Source: Bacillota bacterium
Lineage (GTDB): Bacteria; Bacillota; Clostridia; Lachnospirales; Lachnospiraceae
DNA length: 64,000 nt
Assembly: GCA_023442465.1 (NCBI GenBank)
Contig: JAEZZQ010000047.1
Coordinates: forward strand, 62,001 to 126,000
Reading direction: 5' to 3'
Made by a program: the position numbers and the translations under genes. The notes below the pieces were generated by a model that saw only the letters and a list, made by a program, of their open reading frames with translations, ran no database searches and was not told where the DNA came from. Shown piece after piece: positions 44,380 through 53,157 of the stretch. The first letter of the stretch is position 1. Every line of letters begins with the position of its first letter.

Positions 44380-45255
44380 ATGTTCAAGAAATTGGAGAGA
44401 AACGAGCCCTGCTGGTGTGGGAGCGGAAGAAAATATAAAGCCTGTCATGAAGCTTTCGACGATAAGGTCCTGCGTTATCAAAGGGAAGGCCACATGATTC
44501 CCGACAGGGATATGATAAAGACGAAAGAACAGATAGACGGTATCCGGGAAAGCGGAAAAATCAATATAGCGCTGCTCGATTACGTAGAAGCGAATATACG
44601 GGAGGGTATGTCCACGGAGGAAATAGACCGAATGGTGTACGAGAAGACGATAAGGTTCGGCGCTGTTCCTGCTCCTCTCCACTATGACGGATACCCTAAG
44701 AGCGTATGTACCTCCATCAACAATCAGGTATGTCACGGCATTCCTGCGAAAGATGTGATTCTGAAAAGCGGAGATATTGTCAATGTGGATGTATCCACGA
44801 TTTATAAAGGTTATTTTTCCGACTCTTCCCGTATGTTCTGTATCGGTGAAGTGGAAGCGCAGAACGCTAAGCTCGTCCGTGTGGCGAAAGAGTGCATGGA
44901 AAAAGGAATCGAGCAGGTGAAGCCTTGGAACTTCCTTGGAGATATGGGAGAAGCTGTTCAAAGTCATGCGCTTCAGAACGGTTATAGCATAGTCCGTGAA
45001 ATCGGCGGGCATGGAGTAGGAATAGAGTTCCACGAGGACCCTTTTGTAAGCTATGTGACCAAAAAAGGAACGGAGACCCTTATGGTGCCCGGTATGGTGT
45101 TTACCATAGAGCCCATGGTCAACATGGGCACCAGTGAAATCTACATCGATGATGACAATGGCTGGACCGCCTACACTGAAGACGGAAAGCCGTCGGCTCA
45201 GTGGGAAGTCACTATAGCGGTTACAGAGGATGGATATGAAATATTGGCATACTAA
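44380..45255 (+). CDS. map: Methionine aminopeptidase type I with SEC-C zinc motif
   Basis: The 291-residue enzyme removes the initiator methionine from new proteins. An N-terminal SEC-C zinc-binding motif (Cys11, Cys13, Cys22, His23 in PCWCGSGRKYKACH) precedes the pita-bread catalytic domain; metal ligands lie in DIVNVDVSTIYKGYFSDSSRMF (two Asp), GGHGVGIEFHEDP (His) and VFTIEPM and WEVTIAVT (Glu). The extra N-terminal motif may aid ribosome association. AAGGAAAAGC precedes the ATG. It stands alone upstream of the metG T-box. Confidence 0.92.
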   Translation: MFKKLERNEPCWCGSGRKYKACHEAFDDKVLRYQREGHMIPDRDMIKTKEQIDGIRESGKINIALLDYVEANIREGMSTEEIDRMVYEKTIRFGAVPAPLHYDGYPKSVCTSINNQVCHGIPAKDVILKSGDIVNVDVSTIYKGYFSDSSRMFCIGEVEAQNAKLVRVAKECMEKGIEQVKPWNFLGDMGEAVQSHALQNGYSIVREIGGHGVGIEFHEDPFVSYVTKKGTETLMVPGMVFTIEPMVNMGTSEIYIDDDNGWTAYTEDGKPSAQWEVTIAVTEDGYEILAY

Positions 45256-45310
45256 AGAGTTATACAATTTTGGCTTACGGCATGAAAGGCTGGATTTGCA
45301 GGAAACATGA

Positions 45311-45339
45311 TTGACAGTATAAATTCTTTGTGTTAGTCT
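45311..45339 (+). promoter_or_regulatory. Candidate promoter of the metG T-box transcript
   Basis: TTGACA (45311-45316), 17 bases, then TAGTCT preceded by TGT; the -10 match is weak. It ends about 20 bases before the T-box leader. Confidence 0.4.
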
Positions 45340-45360
45340 AACAATATCAATAAAATGAAG

Positions 45361-45697
45361 TAAAAAGCAGTGACGAAGAGAGTAGATATGCGAGAGCTTT
45401 GCAGAGAAGGTTCCATTTCGTGCGGTAAGATAGCTAACGGAATGCTGAGAGGAACCAGGTGAAAACATATTGAAAATGGCTTCCGAGCAGCGCACCGAAC
45501 CGGCGACGGCAAGGCTGCGACAGGTCCGCCTGTTATAGCGGCAGGGTATAAAGTAATTTGTGCTTAGGCTCATAAATGAGCAGTGCATAAATCGACAGTA
45601 CCCACAGAGGTTCGCTTCGCGAGAAGCGGACAAAAGGAAGTGGTAACACGGCTTTTCGCTCGTCTTCTAGTTAATCTAAGAAGGCGGGCTTTTCTTA
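45361..45697 (+). ncRNA. T-box riboswitch (methionine) upstream of metG
   Basis: The leader has an AG-rich stem I start (GACGAAGAGAGTAGA, about 45372-45386), a candidate specifier ATG at 45442-45444, and the T-box GGAAGTGGTAACACGG at 45636-45651. The terminator stem GCTCGTCTTCT (45658-45668) with AGAAGGCGGGC (45679-45689) ends in a T-run. CGTCTTCT can instead pair with GGAAG of the T-box to form the antiterminator. Uncharged tRNA-Met binding would let transcription continue into metG. This accounts for the 479-base gap. Confidence 0.85.
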
Positions 45698-45734
45698 TTT
45701 TATTATTTATAATTATTAAAAAGGAGCAAAAAGT

Positions 45735-47720
45735 ATGAGCAAAGGAAAATATTACATCACTACCGCCATTGCCTACACCTCTGGCAAACCCCACATTGGC
45801 AACAGTTATGAAATCGTGCTTGCGGACAGCATCGCAAGGTTCAAGAGAAAAGACGGCTATGACGTATTCTTCCAGACGGGAACCGACGAGCACGGACAGA
45901 AAATTGAGATGAAAGCGCAGGAAGCCGGAATCACCCCAAAACAATATGTGGATAACGTTGCGGGAACGATCAAAGATCTGTGGAATCTTATGGAGACCTC
46001 TTACGACAAATTTATCCGTACTACGGATACCTACCATGAGAAGCAGGTACAGAAAATCTTCAGGCGCTTATATGAGCAGGGCGACATCTACAAGGGCGCA
46101 TACGAAGGAATGTATTGTACTCCCTGCGAATCCTTCTGGACGGAATCCCAGCTTGCGGACGGAAAATGCCCGGACTGCGGACGGGATGTAAAGCCTGCGA
46201 AGGAAGAAGCGTATTTCTTCAAAATGAGCAAATATGCGGATAGGCTCATTGCGCATATCAATGAACATCCGGAATTCATACAGCCGGTGTCTCGTAAAAA
46301 CGAAATGATGAACAATTTTCTGCTTCCCGGACTTCAGGATCTATGCGTATCCAGAACATCTTTCAAATGGGGTATTCCCGTGGACTTTGACGAAGGGCAC
46401 GTTGTCTACGTATGGCTGGATGCGCTTACCAACTATATTACCGGAATCGGCTATGACTGTGACGGAAATAATACGGAGCAGTATAAAAAGCTCTGGCCCG
46501 CTGATCTGCATCTGATTGGAAAAGATATCATTCGTTTCCATACGATTTACTGGCCTATTTTCCTTATGGCTCTGGGCGAGGAGCTGCCTAAGCAGATATT
46601 CGGCCACCCATGGCTGCTCCAGGGAGACGGCAAGATGAGCAAATCGAAAGGAAATGTCTTATATGCCGACGATTTGGCGGACTTTTTCGGGGTGGACGCG
46701 GTGCGCTATTTCGTGCTTCATGAGATGCCTTTTGAAAACGATGGAGTGATTTCTTGGGAACTTATGGTGGAAAGGCTTAATTCCGATTTGGCGAACACCC
46801 TCGGCAATCTGGTAAACAGAACCATTTCCATGAGCAATAAATATTTTGATGGAATTGTCGCGGATAAGGCGGCTGCGTCTGAAGCAGAGAAGGCTCTGGA
46901 CGATGACTTGAAGGCAATCGCTGCCGGAACGTATGAAAGAGTGAGAAAAAAGATGGAGGATTTGAGAGTGGCGGATGCCATATCGGAAATCTTCGTACTT
47001 TTCAAACGATGTAATAAGTATATCGACGAAACGGAACCGTGGGTACTGGCGAAAGACGAGGCTAAGGCGGATAGGCTGTCTGCGGTGCTCTATCATCTGG
47101 TAGAGAGCATTGTCATCGGCGCTTCTTTGCTGGAGCCCTTTATGCCTGCCACTGCTGAAAAAATTGCAGCACAGTTAAATACCTCTCTGAGAGGATTTGA
47201 GGAGCTTACAGACTTCGGTCAATATCCTTCCGGTAATAAGGTGACCGAGAAACCGGAAATATTATTCGCGCGGCTGGATGTAAAGGAAGTGCTGGAAAAA
47301 GCGGAAGCCTTGTTCGAAAGCAGAAAGACGGAGAAGGCCGAAGAGACGCAGCAGGAAGCAGTTGTTGAAGATGTGATAGATATCGAAGCGAAGCCGGAAA
47401 TCAGTTACGACGACTTTGCCAAGCTGCAATTTCAGGTAGGTGAAATCATCGCCTGTGAAGAAGTTCCAAAGTCCAAAAAGCTGCTTTGCTCCAAGGTGCG
47501 CATCGGCAGTCAGGTGAAACAAATCGTATCCGGCATTAAGCAGTATTATTCTCCGGAGGAAATGGTCGGCAAGAAAGTGATGGTGCTGGTAAATCTTAAG
47601 CCGGCAACTTTAGCGGGAATCGTATCCGAAGGAATGCTTTTATGTGCGGAAGATAAGGACGGCAATCTGGCCCTTATGACTCCGGAAAAGGCGATGCCCG
47701 CAGGCGCGGAGATCTGCTAA
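45735..47720 (+). CDS. metG: Methionyl-tRNA synthetase
   Basis: The 661-residue enzyme charges tRNA-Met. It has the class I HIGH-type motif (KPHIGNSYE, about 14-22), a Cys-rich zinc knuckle (CTPC and CPDC, about 127-150), and the KMSKS loop (DGKMSKSKGN, about 297-306). An acidic linker leads to a C-terminal tRNA-binding domain (YDDFAKLQFQVGEIIACEEVPKSKKLL, from about 556) that dimerises. Length is typical for the fused form. AAGGAGCAAAAAGT precedes the ATG. Expression is controlled by the T-box upstream. Confidence 0.96.
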   Translation: MSKGKYYITTAIAYTSGKPHIGNSYEIVLADSIARFKRKDGYDVFFQTGTDEHGQKIEMKAQEAGITPKQYVDNVAGTIKDLWNLMETSYDKFIRTTDTYHEKQVQKIFRRLYEQGDIYKGAYEGMYCTPCESFWTESQLADGKCPDCGRDVKPAKEEAYFFKMSKYADRLIAHINEHPEFIQPVSRKNEMMNNFLLPGLQDLCVSRTSFKWGIPVDFDEGHVVYVWLDALTNYITGIGYDCDGNNTEQYKKLWPADLHLIGKDIIRFHTIYWPIFLMALGEELPKQIFGHPWLLQGDGKMSKSKGNVLYADDLADFFGVDAVRYFVLHEMPFENDGVISWELMVERLNSDLANTLGNLVNRTISMSNKYFDGIVADKAAASEAEKALDDDLKAIAAGTYERVRKKMEDLRVADAISEIFVLFKRCNKYIDETEPWVLAKDEAKADRLSAVLYHLVESIVIGASLLEPFMPATAEKIAAQLNTSLRGFEELTDFGQYPSGNKVTEKPEILFARLDVKEVLEKAEALFESRKTEKAEETQQEAVVEDVIDIEAKPEISYDDFAKLQFQVGEIIACEEVPKSKKLLCSKVRIGSQVKQIVSGIKQYYSPEEMVGKKVMVLVNLKPATLAGIVSEGMLLCAEDKDGNLALMTPEKAMPAGAEIC

Positions 47721-47773
47721 TTTAAGGAATTTTATATTATAAACTTAAAATATTATATATTATGGTGTATAAT

Positions 47774-47812
47774 GGGTTCACAAGGGGATATTTTTCCTTT
47801 GTGAACTCATTT
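47774..47812 (+). terminator. Terminator of metG
   Basis: GGGTTCACAAGG (47774-47785) pairs with CCTTTGTGAACTC (47796-47808), followed by ATTT. Confidence 0.7.
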
Positions 47813-47870
47813 CCATATCAGGGAGTATTTTTTGATGAACTTCGCTATACAAAAGAATGGAGGGAATTTT

Positions 47871-48803
47871 ATGGTAAGACGAGAGAACCTGTATTTTGAC
47901 TCCAGAGATAACGTCAGCAAGATTTATTCAAAGCAGTGGATACCCGATACGGATAAGCCGATATGTATTTTGCAGATCATACACGGGATGGCGGAGCATA
48001 TAAAACGCTACGATGACTTTGCAAAAGCTATGGCAGAGAAAGGAATCATGGTGGTGGGTGAGGACCACTTGGGCCATGGAGAAACGGTCGGAGAGAGCGG
48101 AACGAAAGGATATTTTTGTGAGCAGGACCCAGCCACGGTAGTGGTGAGGGATTCGCATAGGCTCAAGAAACAGATCCAGGAAAAATATCCGGGCGTACCC
48201 TATATTATTCTCGGGCATAGCATGGGCTCTTTCATACTTCGCAATTATTTATGCCGCTATGGGACAGGAATACAAGGTGCCATCATCGTAGGAACTGCAA
48301 CTCAGCCCGGGGTTGTTATTTCTTTCGGAAAGGCGGTGGCCGCTTTGAAGAAGCTTGTCCGCGCCTCTAAAAAGAAGAGTAGGATTTTAAACTTCCTGTC
48401 CTTTTGGGGCTACAATAGGAGAATAAAAGGCGAGAAGTCGAAATTTAGCTGGCTCACTAAGGATAAAGAAGTTGTAAAGGCGTATGAGAAGGATGAATTA
48501 TGCGGATTTATTTTTACCGGGAACGGGTTCGAGACTCTTTTCGAGCTGTTGGCGAGATTGAACAAAAAGGAAAATCTGAAAAATATGCCTCCTGAACTGC
48601 CGGTTTTATTCGCATCTGGCGCAGAGGACCCTGTAGGTAATTATGGAAAAGGAGTAAGAGCGGCATACCAGTCGTTCCTGGACTTGGGAATGAAGAATGT
48701 GCGGCTTAAGCTTTACGAGAACGACAGACACGAAATATTGAATGAAACGGATAAACTGAAAGTATATGACGATATATACTTATGGATATTATCCATCTTA
48801 TAG
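47871..48803 (+). CDS. Alpha/beta hydrolase (monoacylglycerol lipase/S33-like)
   Basis: The 310-residue protein is a serine hydrolase of the Hydrolase_4 type. The catalytic Ser lies in GHSMGS (nucleophile elbow), the acid in ASGAEDPVGNYG, and the base in YENDRHEILNE. The oxyanion block IIHGMAEHIKRYDDFA is typical of lysophospholipases and monoacylglycerol lipases. No signal peptide is seen. The frame is open from 47832, but GGAGGG seven bases before the ATG at 47871 marks the better start. Substrate is unknown. Confidence 0.88.
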   Translation: MVRRENLYFDSRDNVSKIYSKQWIPDTDKPICILQIIHGMAEHIKRYDDFAKAMAEKGIMVVGEDHLGHGETVGESGTKGYFCEQDPATVVVRDSHRLKKQIQEKYPGVPYIILGHSMGSFILRNYLCRYGTGIQGAIIVGTATQPGVVISFGKAVAALKKLVRASKKKSRILNFLSFWGYNRRIKGEKSKFSWLTKDKEVVKAYEKDELCGFIFTGNGFETLFELLARLNKKENLKNMPPELPVLFASGAEDPVGNYGKGVRAAYQSFLDLGMKNVRLKLYENDRHEILNETDKLKVYDDIYLWILSIL

Positions 48804-48942
48804 GCGGGAAGATAGACAACAAAAAAGAGTTTAGCGTGAAAAATAAGTTTTCACAGCAAAATTCATTTTGCTTGCAAATGTCATGCTTGCAAATATTATG
48901 ATTGCGCCCAAATTTGCAGGCGTGGAAAACATGGAGGATTAA

Positions 48943-48998
48943 GTTGAAAAACAAAAGTTTTTTCAACATCCTTATTTATATGTGTGCTAAAGCACACA
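48943..48998 (+). promoter_or_regulatory. Two hairpins just before the DUF1002 ribosome binding site
   Basis: GTTGAAAAAC with GTTTTTTCAAC (48943-48967), then the perfect palindrome TGTGTGCT-AA-AGCACACA (48981-48998) only 2-3 bases before TAGGAG (49001). The second could hide or expose the binding site. The first may be a terminator for the hydrolase gene. Confidence 0.45.
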
Positions 48999-49011
48999 GA
49001 TAGGAGTTATT

Positions 49012-49932
49012 ATGAAAAAGTGGTTGGCACTAATAGGTGTTTTATTTATGACAGGTTTATTCAGTATGAGCGCGTCCGCGCAGGAGGAAGGTAAAATAGT
49101 GGTAGCTCTCGGCGCGGATCTTACGGAAGGACAAAAGGCTTCGGTGCTGGAGCTGATGGGAATAACGAATGACCAGCTTGCCGGATACGACGTGGTTTAT
49201 GTGACGAATGCACAGGAGCATCAATATCTGGATGAATACTTAAGCTCCTCTGTCATCGGCAGCAAGTCCTTATCCAGCGTGATGCTGAAAAAGCTGGCGC
49301 CGGGCAGCGGCGTTACGGTAACGACGAAAAATATCAATTACTGTACCACCGGCATGTACCGCAATGCCTTGCTTACGGCAGGGGTAGAGGATACGGAAGT
49401 AATCGTTGCGGCGCCCTCGCAGATTTCGGGAACTGCCGCTTTGATAGGGGCGGTGAAGGCTTATGAGAAGATGGAAGGAACAACAATTTCCGATGCCTCT
49501 CTTTCCAGCGCACTGGATGAGCTCATTACTACCGGAGAGCTTGCAAAAGCAGCCGAAAATGTGAGCAGCGACGATATAGAGAAATTGATTGCTTATATTA
49601 AGGAGAAAGTAGCGAACGGAGAGCTGGAGACGGATGAAGATATCCGGGCGGCTGTAGAAGAAGGAGAAGAGCGTTTCGGAGTGAGTCTGACGAAAGAAGA
49701 GATACAGAGAATCGTGGATTTGATGAACAAGCTCGAGGGTATGGGCCTGAACAGCGATTATTTGATCAGTCAGGCGGAGAAGCTGTACAGTAAATACGGC
49801 GCCGATATCGTGAATCATGCGGACGAGGCGATCAGCGAAGCGGTGAGCGATGCAGTTGCTAATGCAGCGGGAGGATTTTTCCAAAGCATCAAGAATTCTG
49901 TGAAGGACTTCTTCAGCAGCCTCTTCAACTAG
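49012..49932 (+). CDS. Secreted DUF1002-family protein
   Basis: The 306-residue protein has a signal peptide (about 1-23, cleavage after ASA) and the DUF1002 pattern (IVVALGADLTEGQKASVLELMG, then VYVTNAQEHQYLDEYL and an NYCTTGMYRNALLTAGVEDTEVIVAAP block). Helical regions fill the C-terminal half, ending in GFFQSIKNSVKDFFSSLFN. The family is widespread in Firmicutes and has no known function. GGAG precedes the ATG, with a tight hairpin just upstream. Transcribed alone. Confidence 0.88.
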   Translation: MKKWLALIGVLFMTGLFSMSASAQEEGKIVVALGADLTEGQKASVLELMGITNDQLAGYDVVYVTNAQEHQYLDEYLSSSVIGSKSLSSVMLKKLAPGSGVTVTTKNINYCTTGMYRNALLTAGVEDTEVIVAAPSQISGTAALIGAVKAYEKMEGTTISDASLSSALDELITTGELAKAAENVSSDDIEKLIAYIKEKVANGELETDEDIRAAVEEGEERFGVSLTKEEIQRIVDLMNKLEGMGLNSDYLISQAEKLYSKYGADIVNHADEAISEAVSDAVANAAGGFFQSIKNSVKDFFSSLFN

Positions 49933-50079
49933 GCTGTAAGACCTGATTTTCCTGAAAGTTTTCTTTATTTGCCGGAAACGTTCGTTTGCAAAAGACCTTT
50001 CACAGCATTAAGTAAAGGCTGAACAGTAATGTAAATAGTACTTTAGAACTAAAAGAAATTACAATTTGCATATAATTTC

Positions 50080-50108
50080 TTGTAAAATACAATAGGATTC
50101 GTTATAAT
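50080..50108 (+). promoter_or_regulatory. Promoter of the GNAT gene
   Basis: TTGTAA (50080-50085), 17 bases, TATAAT (50103-50108), 34 bases before the start codon. Confidence 0.65.
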
Positions 50109-50142
50109 TACATGTAATTAGACCGTTGAAAGGACAAAAACA

Positions 50143-50622
50143 ATGACAGAGGGTGAATTCTCTTACGAGATTCGTATGGCTTATGAGGATGAGTGGGATG
50201 AATCGATAGCACTGGCATGGAAGACTTTTCTTCAATTTGAAGCGGAGGATTATGAACCTGAAGGAGTCAGAAGTTTTGAGAATTTCATAACCGACAATGC
50301 GCTGCACCGCATGTTTATTATGGGCGCTTATCAGATGTTCGTCGCGCTTAAGGACAGCAAGATAGTCGGTATGATTACAGTAAGAAGCAATTCTCACATA
50401 TCGCTTTTGTTCGTGGATGAGAAGCACCATAGAAAAGGGGTAGGGCGGGCGCTGATGTATCGTCTGTGTGAATATCTCAAGTCTGAATTAGGAATCGAAA
50501 GAGTTACGGTAAACTCCTCTCCCTTCGGAGTGGGGTTTTACCATAGATTGGGCTTTAGGGATTTACAGCCGGAGCAGACAGCCGACGGCATCCGCTATAC
50601 GCCTATGGAGCTAAGTATATAA
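50143..50622 (+). CDS. GNAT-family N-acetyltransferase
   Basis: The 159-residue protein has the GNAT acetyl-CoA-binding motif LLFVDEKHHRKGVGRALMYRLCEYLK (about 86-112) with the R/Q-x-x-G-x-G/A loop RKGVGR, and the C-terminal FYHRLGF block. It would acetylate an amino group of an unknown small molecule or protein. GAAAGG twelve bases upstream sets the start. Next is the YesL gene after 32 bases, possibly co-transcribed. Confidence 0.88.
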   Translation: MTEGEFSYEIRMAYEDEWDESIALAWKTFLQFEAEDYEPEGVRSFENFITDNALHRMFIMGAYQMFVALKDSKIVGMITVRSNSHISLLFVDEKHHRKGVGRALMYRLCEYLKSELGIERVTVNSSPFGVGFYHRLGFRDLQPEQTADGIRYTPMELSI

Positions 50623-50654
50623 AATAATTAGAATGAGAGAAAAGGAAAGTTAAT

Positions 50655-51323
50655 ATGGGTAAGTTTTTTGATATGGACAGCCCGGTTATGCGTTTTTTGA
50701 CCGTTATGGCGGATTTGATGATTTTGAATATTTTAACAATAATTTGTTGTATTCCGATTTTCACGGCAGGAGCGTCCCTGACTGCGTTAAACTACGTATT
50801 GCTCAAGATGGTACGCAATGAGGAGGGCTATATTGTAAGGTCGTTTTTTAAGTCCTTCAGGCAGAACTTTAAGCAGGCTACTATCATATGGCTGATTATT
50901 TTGGTATTTATCTTGGTTTTTGCCGGGGATATTCTGATTTTCAACTATGCGTCAATGGAATTTCCCAAGGCGCTTAAAATCTTTTTGTTCGTGCTGGGAT
51001 TGTTCATGATGATGATTGTTATTTATGTATTCCCGGTGCTTTCCAGATTTGAAAATACGGTGTTGAATACGATTAAGAATTCTTTGTTCATGTCGATTTT
51101 AAGTTTTCCGAAGACGATTCTTATGCTGCTTCTATATGCGGCGCCAATCGTGCTGTTTTATATTACTCCTATGGCGATTCCTCTCATTTTTATGTTTGGA
51201 ATTTCAGTGCCGGCTTATTTTTCCGCGAAGCTTTACAGCGGAACCTTTAAAAAATTTGAACCCAAAGAGGAACCTATTGAGGATAGATTTGAAACCATTA
51301 GTCAAGATGATGAGGTAGAGTGA
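50655..51323 (+). CDS. DUF624/YesL-family membrane protein
   Basis: The 222-residue protein has five to six hydrophobic helices (about 17-40, 70-92, 107-130, 150-175 and 178-200) and the family start KFFDMDSPVMRFLTVMADLMILN. YesL-type proteins sit with YesM/YesN and carbohydrate ABC genes in many Firmicutes, but the function is unknown. Here it precedes a diguanylate cyclase gene by 16 bases. GGAAAG precedes the ATG. Confidence 0.85.
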   Translation: MGKFFDMDSPVMRFLTVMADLMILNILTIICCIPIFTAGASLTALNYVLLKMVRNEEGYIVRSFFKSFRQNFKQATIIWLIILVFILVFAGDILIFNYASMEFPKALKIFLFVLGLFMMMIVIYVFPVLSRFENTVLNTIKNSLFMSILSFPKTILMLLLYAAPIVLFYITPMAIPLIFMFGISVPAYFSAKLYSGTFKKFEPKEEPIEDRFETISQDDEVE

Positions 51324-51339
51324 TTTTAGGGAGATGGCA

Positions 51340-52890
51340 ATGAAAGACGGGCAAACAAGAGCGGCTGTTACACAATGGCTGATTCCAGCCATGGTACTAA
51401 TAGTAGTTGTTATCGTAATGTTATTTAACTTTTCAGCCAAGAGCAGCCAAGCGGCTGCAGAACAAGTGGAAAACAGTATGATGGACGTAGCCGAGAAGTA
51501 CGCCGCGAAGATTAATTTTGAGCTGACATCCATGGTAAGCGCAGGTAAGCCCATCGGTCACCTTATGGGAGAGCATATTGATTTCAATAAGGTGTTCTCT
51601 GCCAATATGGCGGACGTTCTTAGAAACAATTCCAAAGCCTATGCGATAATTTACAGCGATGAGGAGGGTAATGGGTTGGATCAGAACACCACCAAAATAA
51701 ATCTTAAGGATTTAAGTTATTATGGGGAGATATTCGGAGGGACTGTAAGCTCAGATCTTTCAGCCGCAGATGAAAAAATTGCCGCGGTCGAAGGCGAGGT
51801 GCGGTACCTTTCTGTGAAAGCAGACGAAATCGGCACGAATAAAAAAGCGATCATTGCAGCCATTCCTTTGGGAACAGAGGATGACTCGGATAAGTTGCTT
51901 ATGTATTATCCTGTAGAGAATCTGAGAAGTCTGTTCAAAAAATCAGAATTCGATGCCGATGCTTTTTATGTTCTTATTGCTCCCGACGGAATGATTATAG
52001 AAAATACCGATTATGACAGCCAATTTCTAAAGGGCGACAACATTTGGACGACAATTAAGGAAAACGGAGACTATGACGATGAAGTTGCCAAGGCGATTAT
52101 CCGTATGAAGAATAAGACTGCGGGAAGCTTCAGTGCCGTAGTGAACGGAGAGGCAAGGCAGCTTGTATATGCGCCGGTTGGAATCAATAAATGGACGCTG
52201 GTAGCAGGAGTGAACCAGAGCTATGTGGACGGCCTCCAGGAAAGAGGCTGGAGTAACGCCAAACAAATGATATACCAGTTGGTGGTGGCGATATGGGTAT
52301 TTTTAGGCTTGCTCGTCGTTATCAACATTATCGATAAGATAAAAAGCAGCGAGAAGAGCAAGGAGCTTGGAGAAAAAGCGGATACCGACCTTCTCACAAG
52401 CTTGAATAACAAGCTGGCCACTGAGCGCAAGATTAAGGAATGGATGGAAAAGAATCCCGGGGAGCAGGGCTTGATGTTCGTCCTCGATATCGATAATTTC
52501 AAGAAAATCAACGACACACTCGGCCATGCTTTTGGTGATGAGGTGCTGCGTTCTCTCGGATATCAGATTGGCTCTACGTTCCGAGCGACGGATGTCATCG
52601 GAAGAACGGGCGGAGATGAATTTACCATATTTCTGAAGCATCTGAATGACGACGCCCTATTGGAAAGGGAAGCCAGAAAGCTTTGCAATTTCTTTAAGAA
52701 TTTCCAAGCGGGCGAATATGTAAAATATATGGCTACCGCCAGCATAGGGGCTGCAGTGTTCCCCAGAGACGGCAAGGATTTTGAGAGCTTGTACAAAGCA
52801 GCGGATAACGCTCTCTACATAGCTAAGAAGCGCGGCAAGAACCAACTGGCTTTCTACGGGGAAGAGGAGCAAGACGAAGCGCGTATATAA
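51340..52890 (+). CDS. Membrane diguanylate cyclase with external sensor domain
   Basis: The 516-residue protein makes the second messenger cyclic di-GMP. Two membrane helices (about 11-29 and 306-330) frame an external Cache-like sensor (about 35-300). The GGDEF domain has an intact GGDEF motif at 424-428 and an inhibitory-site RATD five residues before it. GGGAG lies six bases before the ATG at 51340; the in-frame ATG at 51334 is too close, so I use 51340. It probably controls motility or adhesion in response to an external signal, and could act with the chemoreceptor and surface proteins elsewhere in the window. Confidence 0.92.
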   Translation: MKDGQTRAAVTQWLIPAMVLIVVVIVMLFNFSAKSSQAAAEQVENSMMDVAEKYAAKINFELTSMVSAGKPIGHLMGEHIDFNKVFSANMADVLRNNSKAYAIIYSDEEGNGLDQNTTKINLKDLSYYGEIFGGTVSSDLSAADEKIAAVEGEVRYLSVKADEIGTNKKAIIAAIPLGTEDDSDKLLMYYPVENLRSLFKKSEFDADAFYVLIAPDGMIIENTDYDSQFLKGDNIWTTIKENGDYDDEVAKAIIRMKNKTAGSFSAVVNGEARQLVYAPVGINKWTLVAGVNQSYVDGLQERGWSNAKQMIYQLVVAIWVFLGLLVVINIIDKIKSSEKSKELGEKADTDLLTSLNNKLATERKIKEWMEKNPGEQGLMFVLDIDNFKKINDTLGHAFGDEVLRSLGYQIGSTFRATDVIGRTGGDEFTIFLKHLNDDALLEREARKLCNFFKNFQAGEYVKYMATASIGAAVFPRDGKDFESLYKAADNALYIAKKRGKNQLAFYGEEEQDEARI

Positions 52891-53057
52891 TACGTTTGTA
52901 CAATGTGTATAGGATGAAAAAAAAATATTGTTCAAATTGACGCTGTTAATAAAAATATATAGGTAATATAAGCAATTTCTACAATGTGCTCGAAAATCTT
53001 TGTGGAATGTTGGTATAGCGTAAAGAGGCAGGATTCGATATACTTAGAGCATAGTAA

Positions 53058-53095
53058 TGAGTAAAGCATACTCATAATTGAGTAAAGAGCACTCA
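53058..53095 (+). repeat. Two TGAGT-N7-ACTCA palindromes before ugpC
   Basis: TGAGTAAAGCATACTCA (53058-53074) and TGAGTAAAGAGCACTCA (53079-53095), 21 bases apart, match the repeats at 34036 before the other sugar-ABC gene at 13-14 of 17 positions or better. No ORF lies in this 267-base leader. Confidence 0.55.
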
Positions 53096-53157
53096 TAATA
53101 AGCGATTCCGGTTCGAACGCGGAATCACGAAACATAGTTGATTAGGAGGCAAATAAA

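Noticed and set aside
45605..45630. Third copy of the MITE-like element, because of TTCGCTTCGCGA
   Set aside because: Only a short GC-palindromic string is shared with copy B and it fits a T-box leader stem; terminal GTTACTG repeats are absent.
44338..45633. 431-codon open frame on the minus strand opposite map
   Set aside because: It lies antisense to a clear methionine aminopeptidase, has no ribosome binding site and has a composition (Cys/His/Ser/Phe-rich) typical of antisense frames.
50020..50034. Another end of the MITE-like element (GAACAGTAAT)
   Set aside because: Only about ten bases match, no paired terminal repeat, last base differs; consistent with chance.
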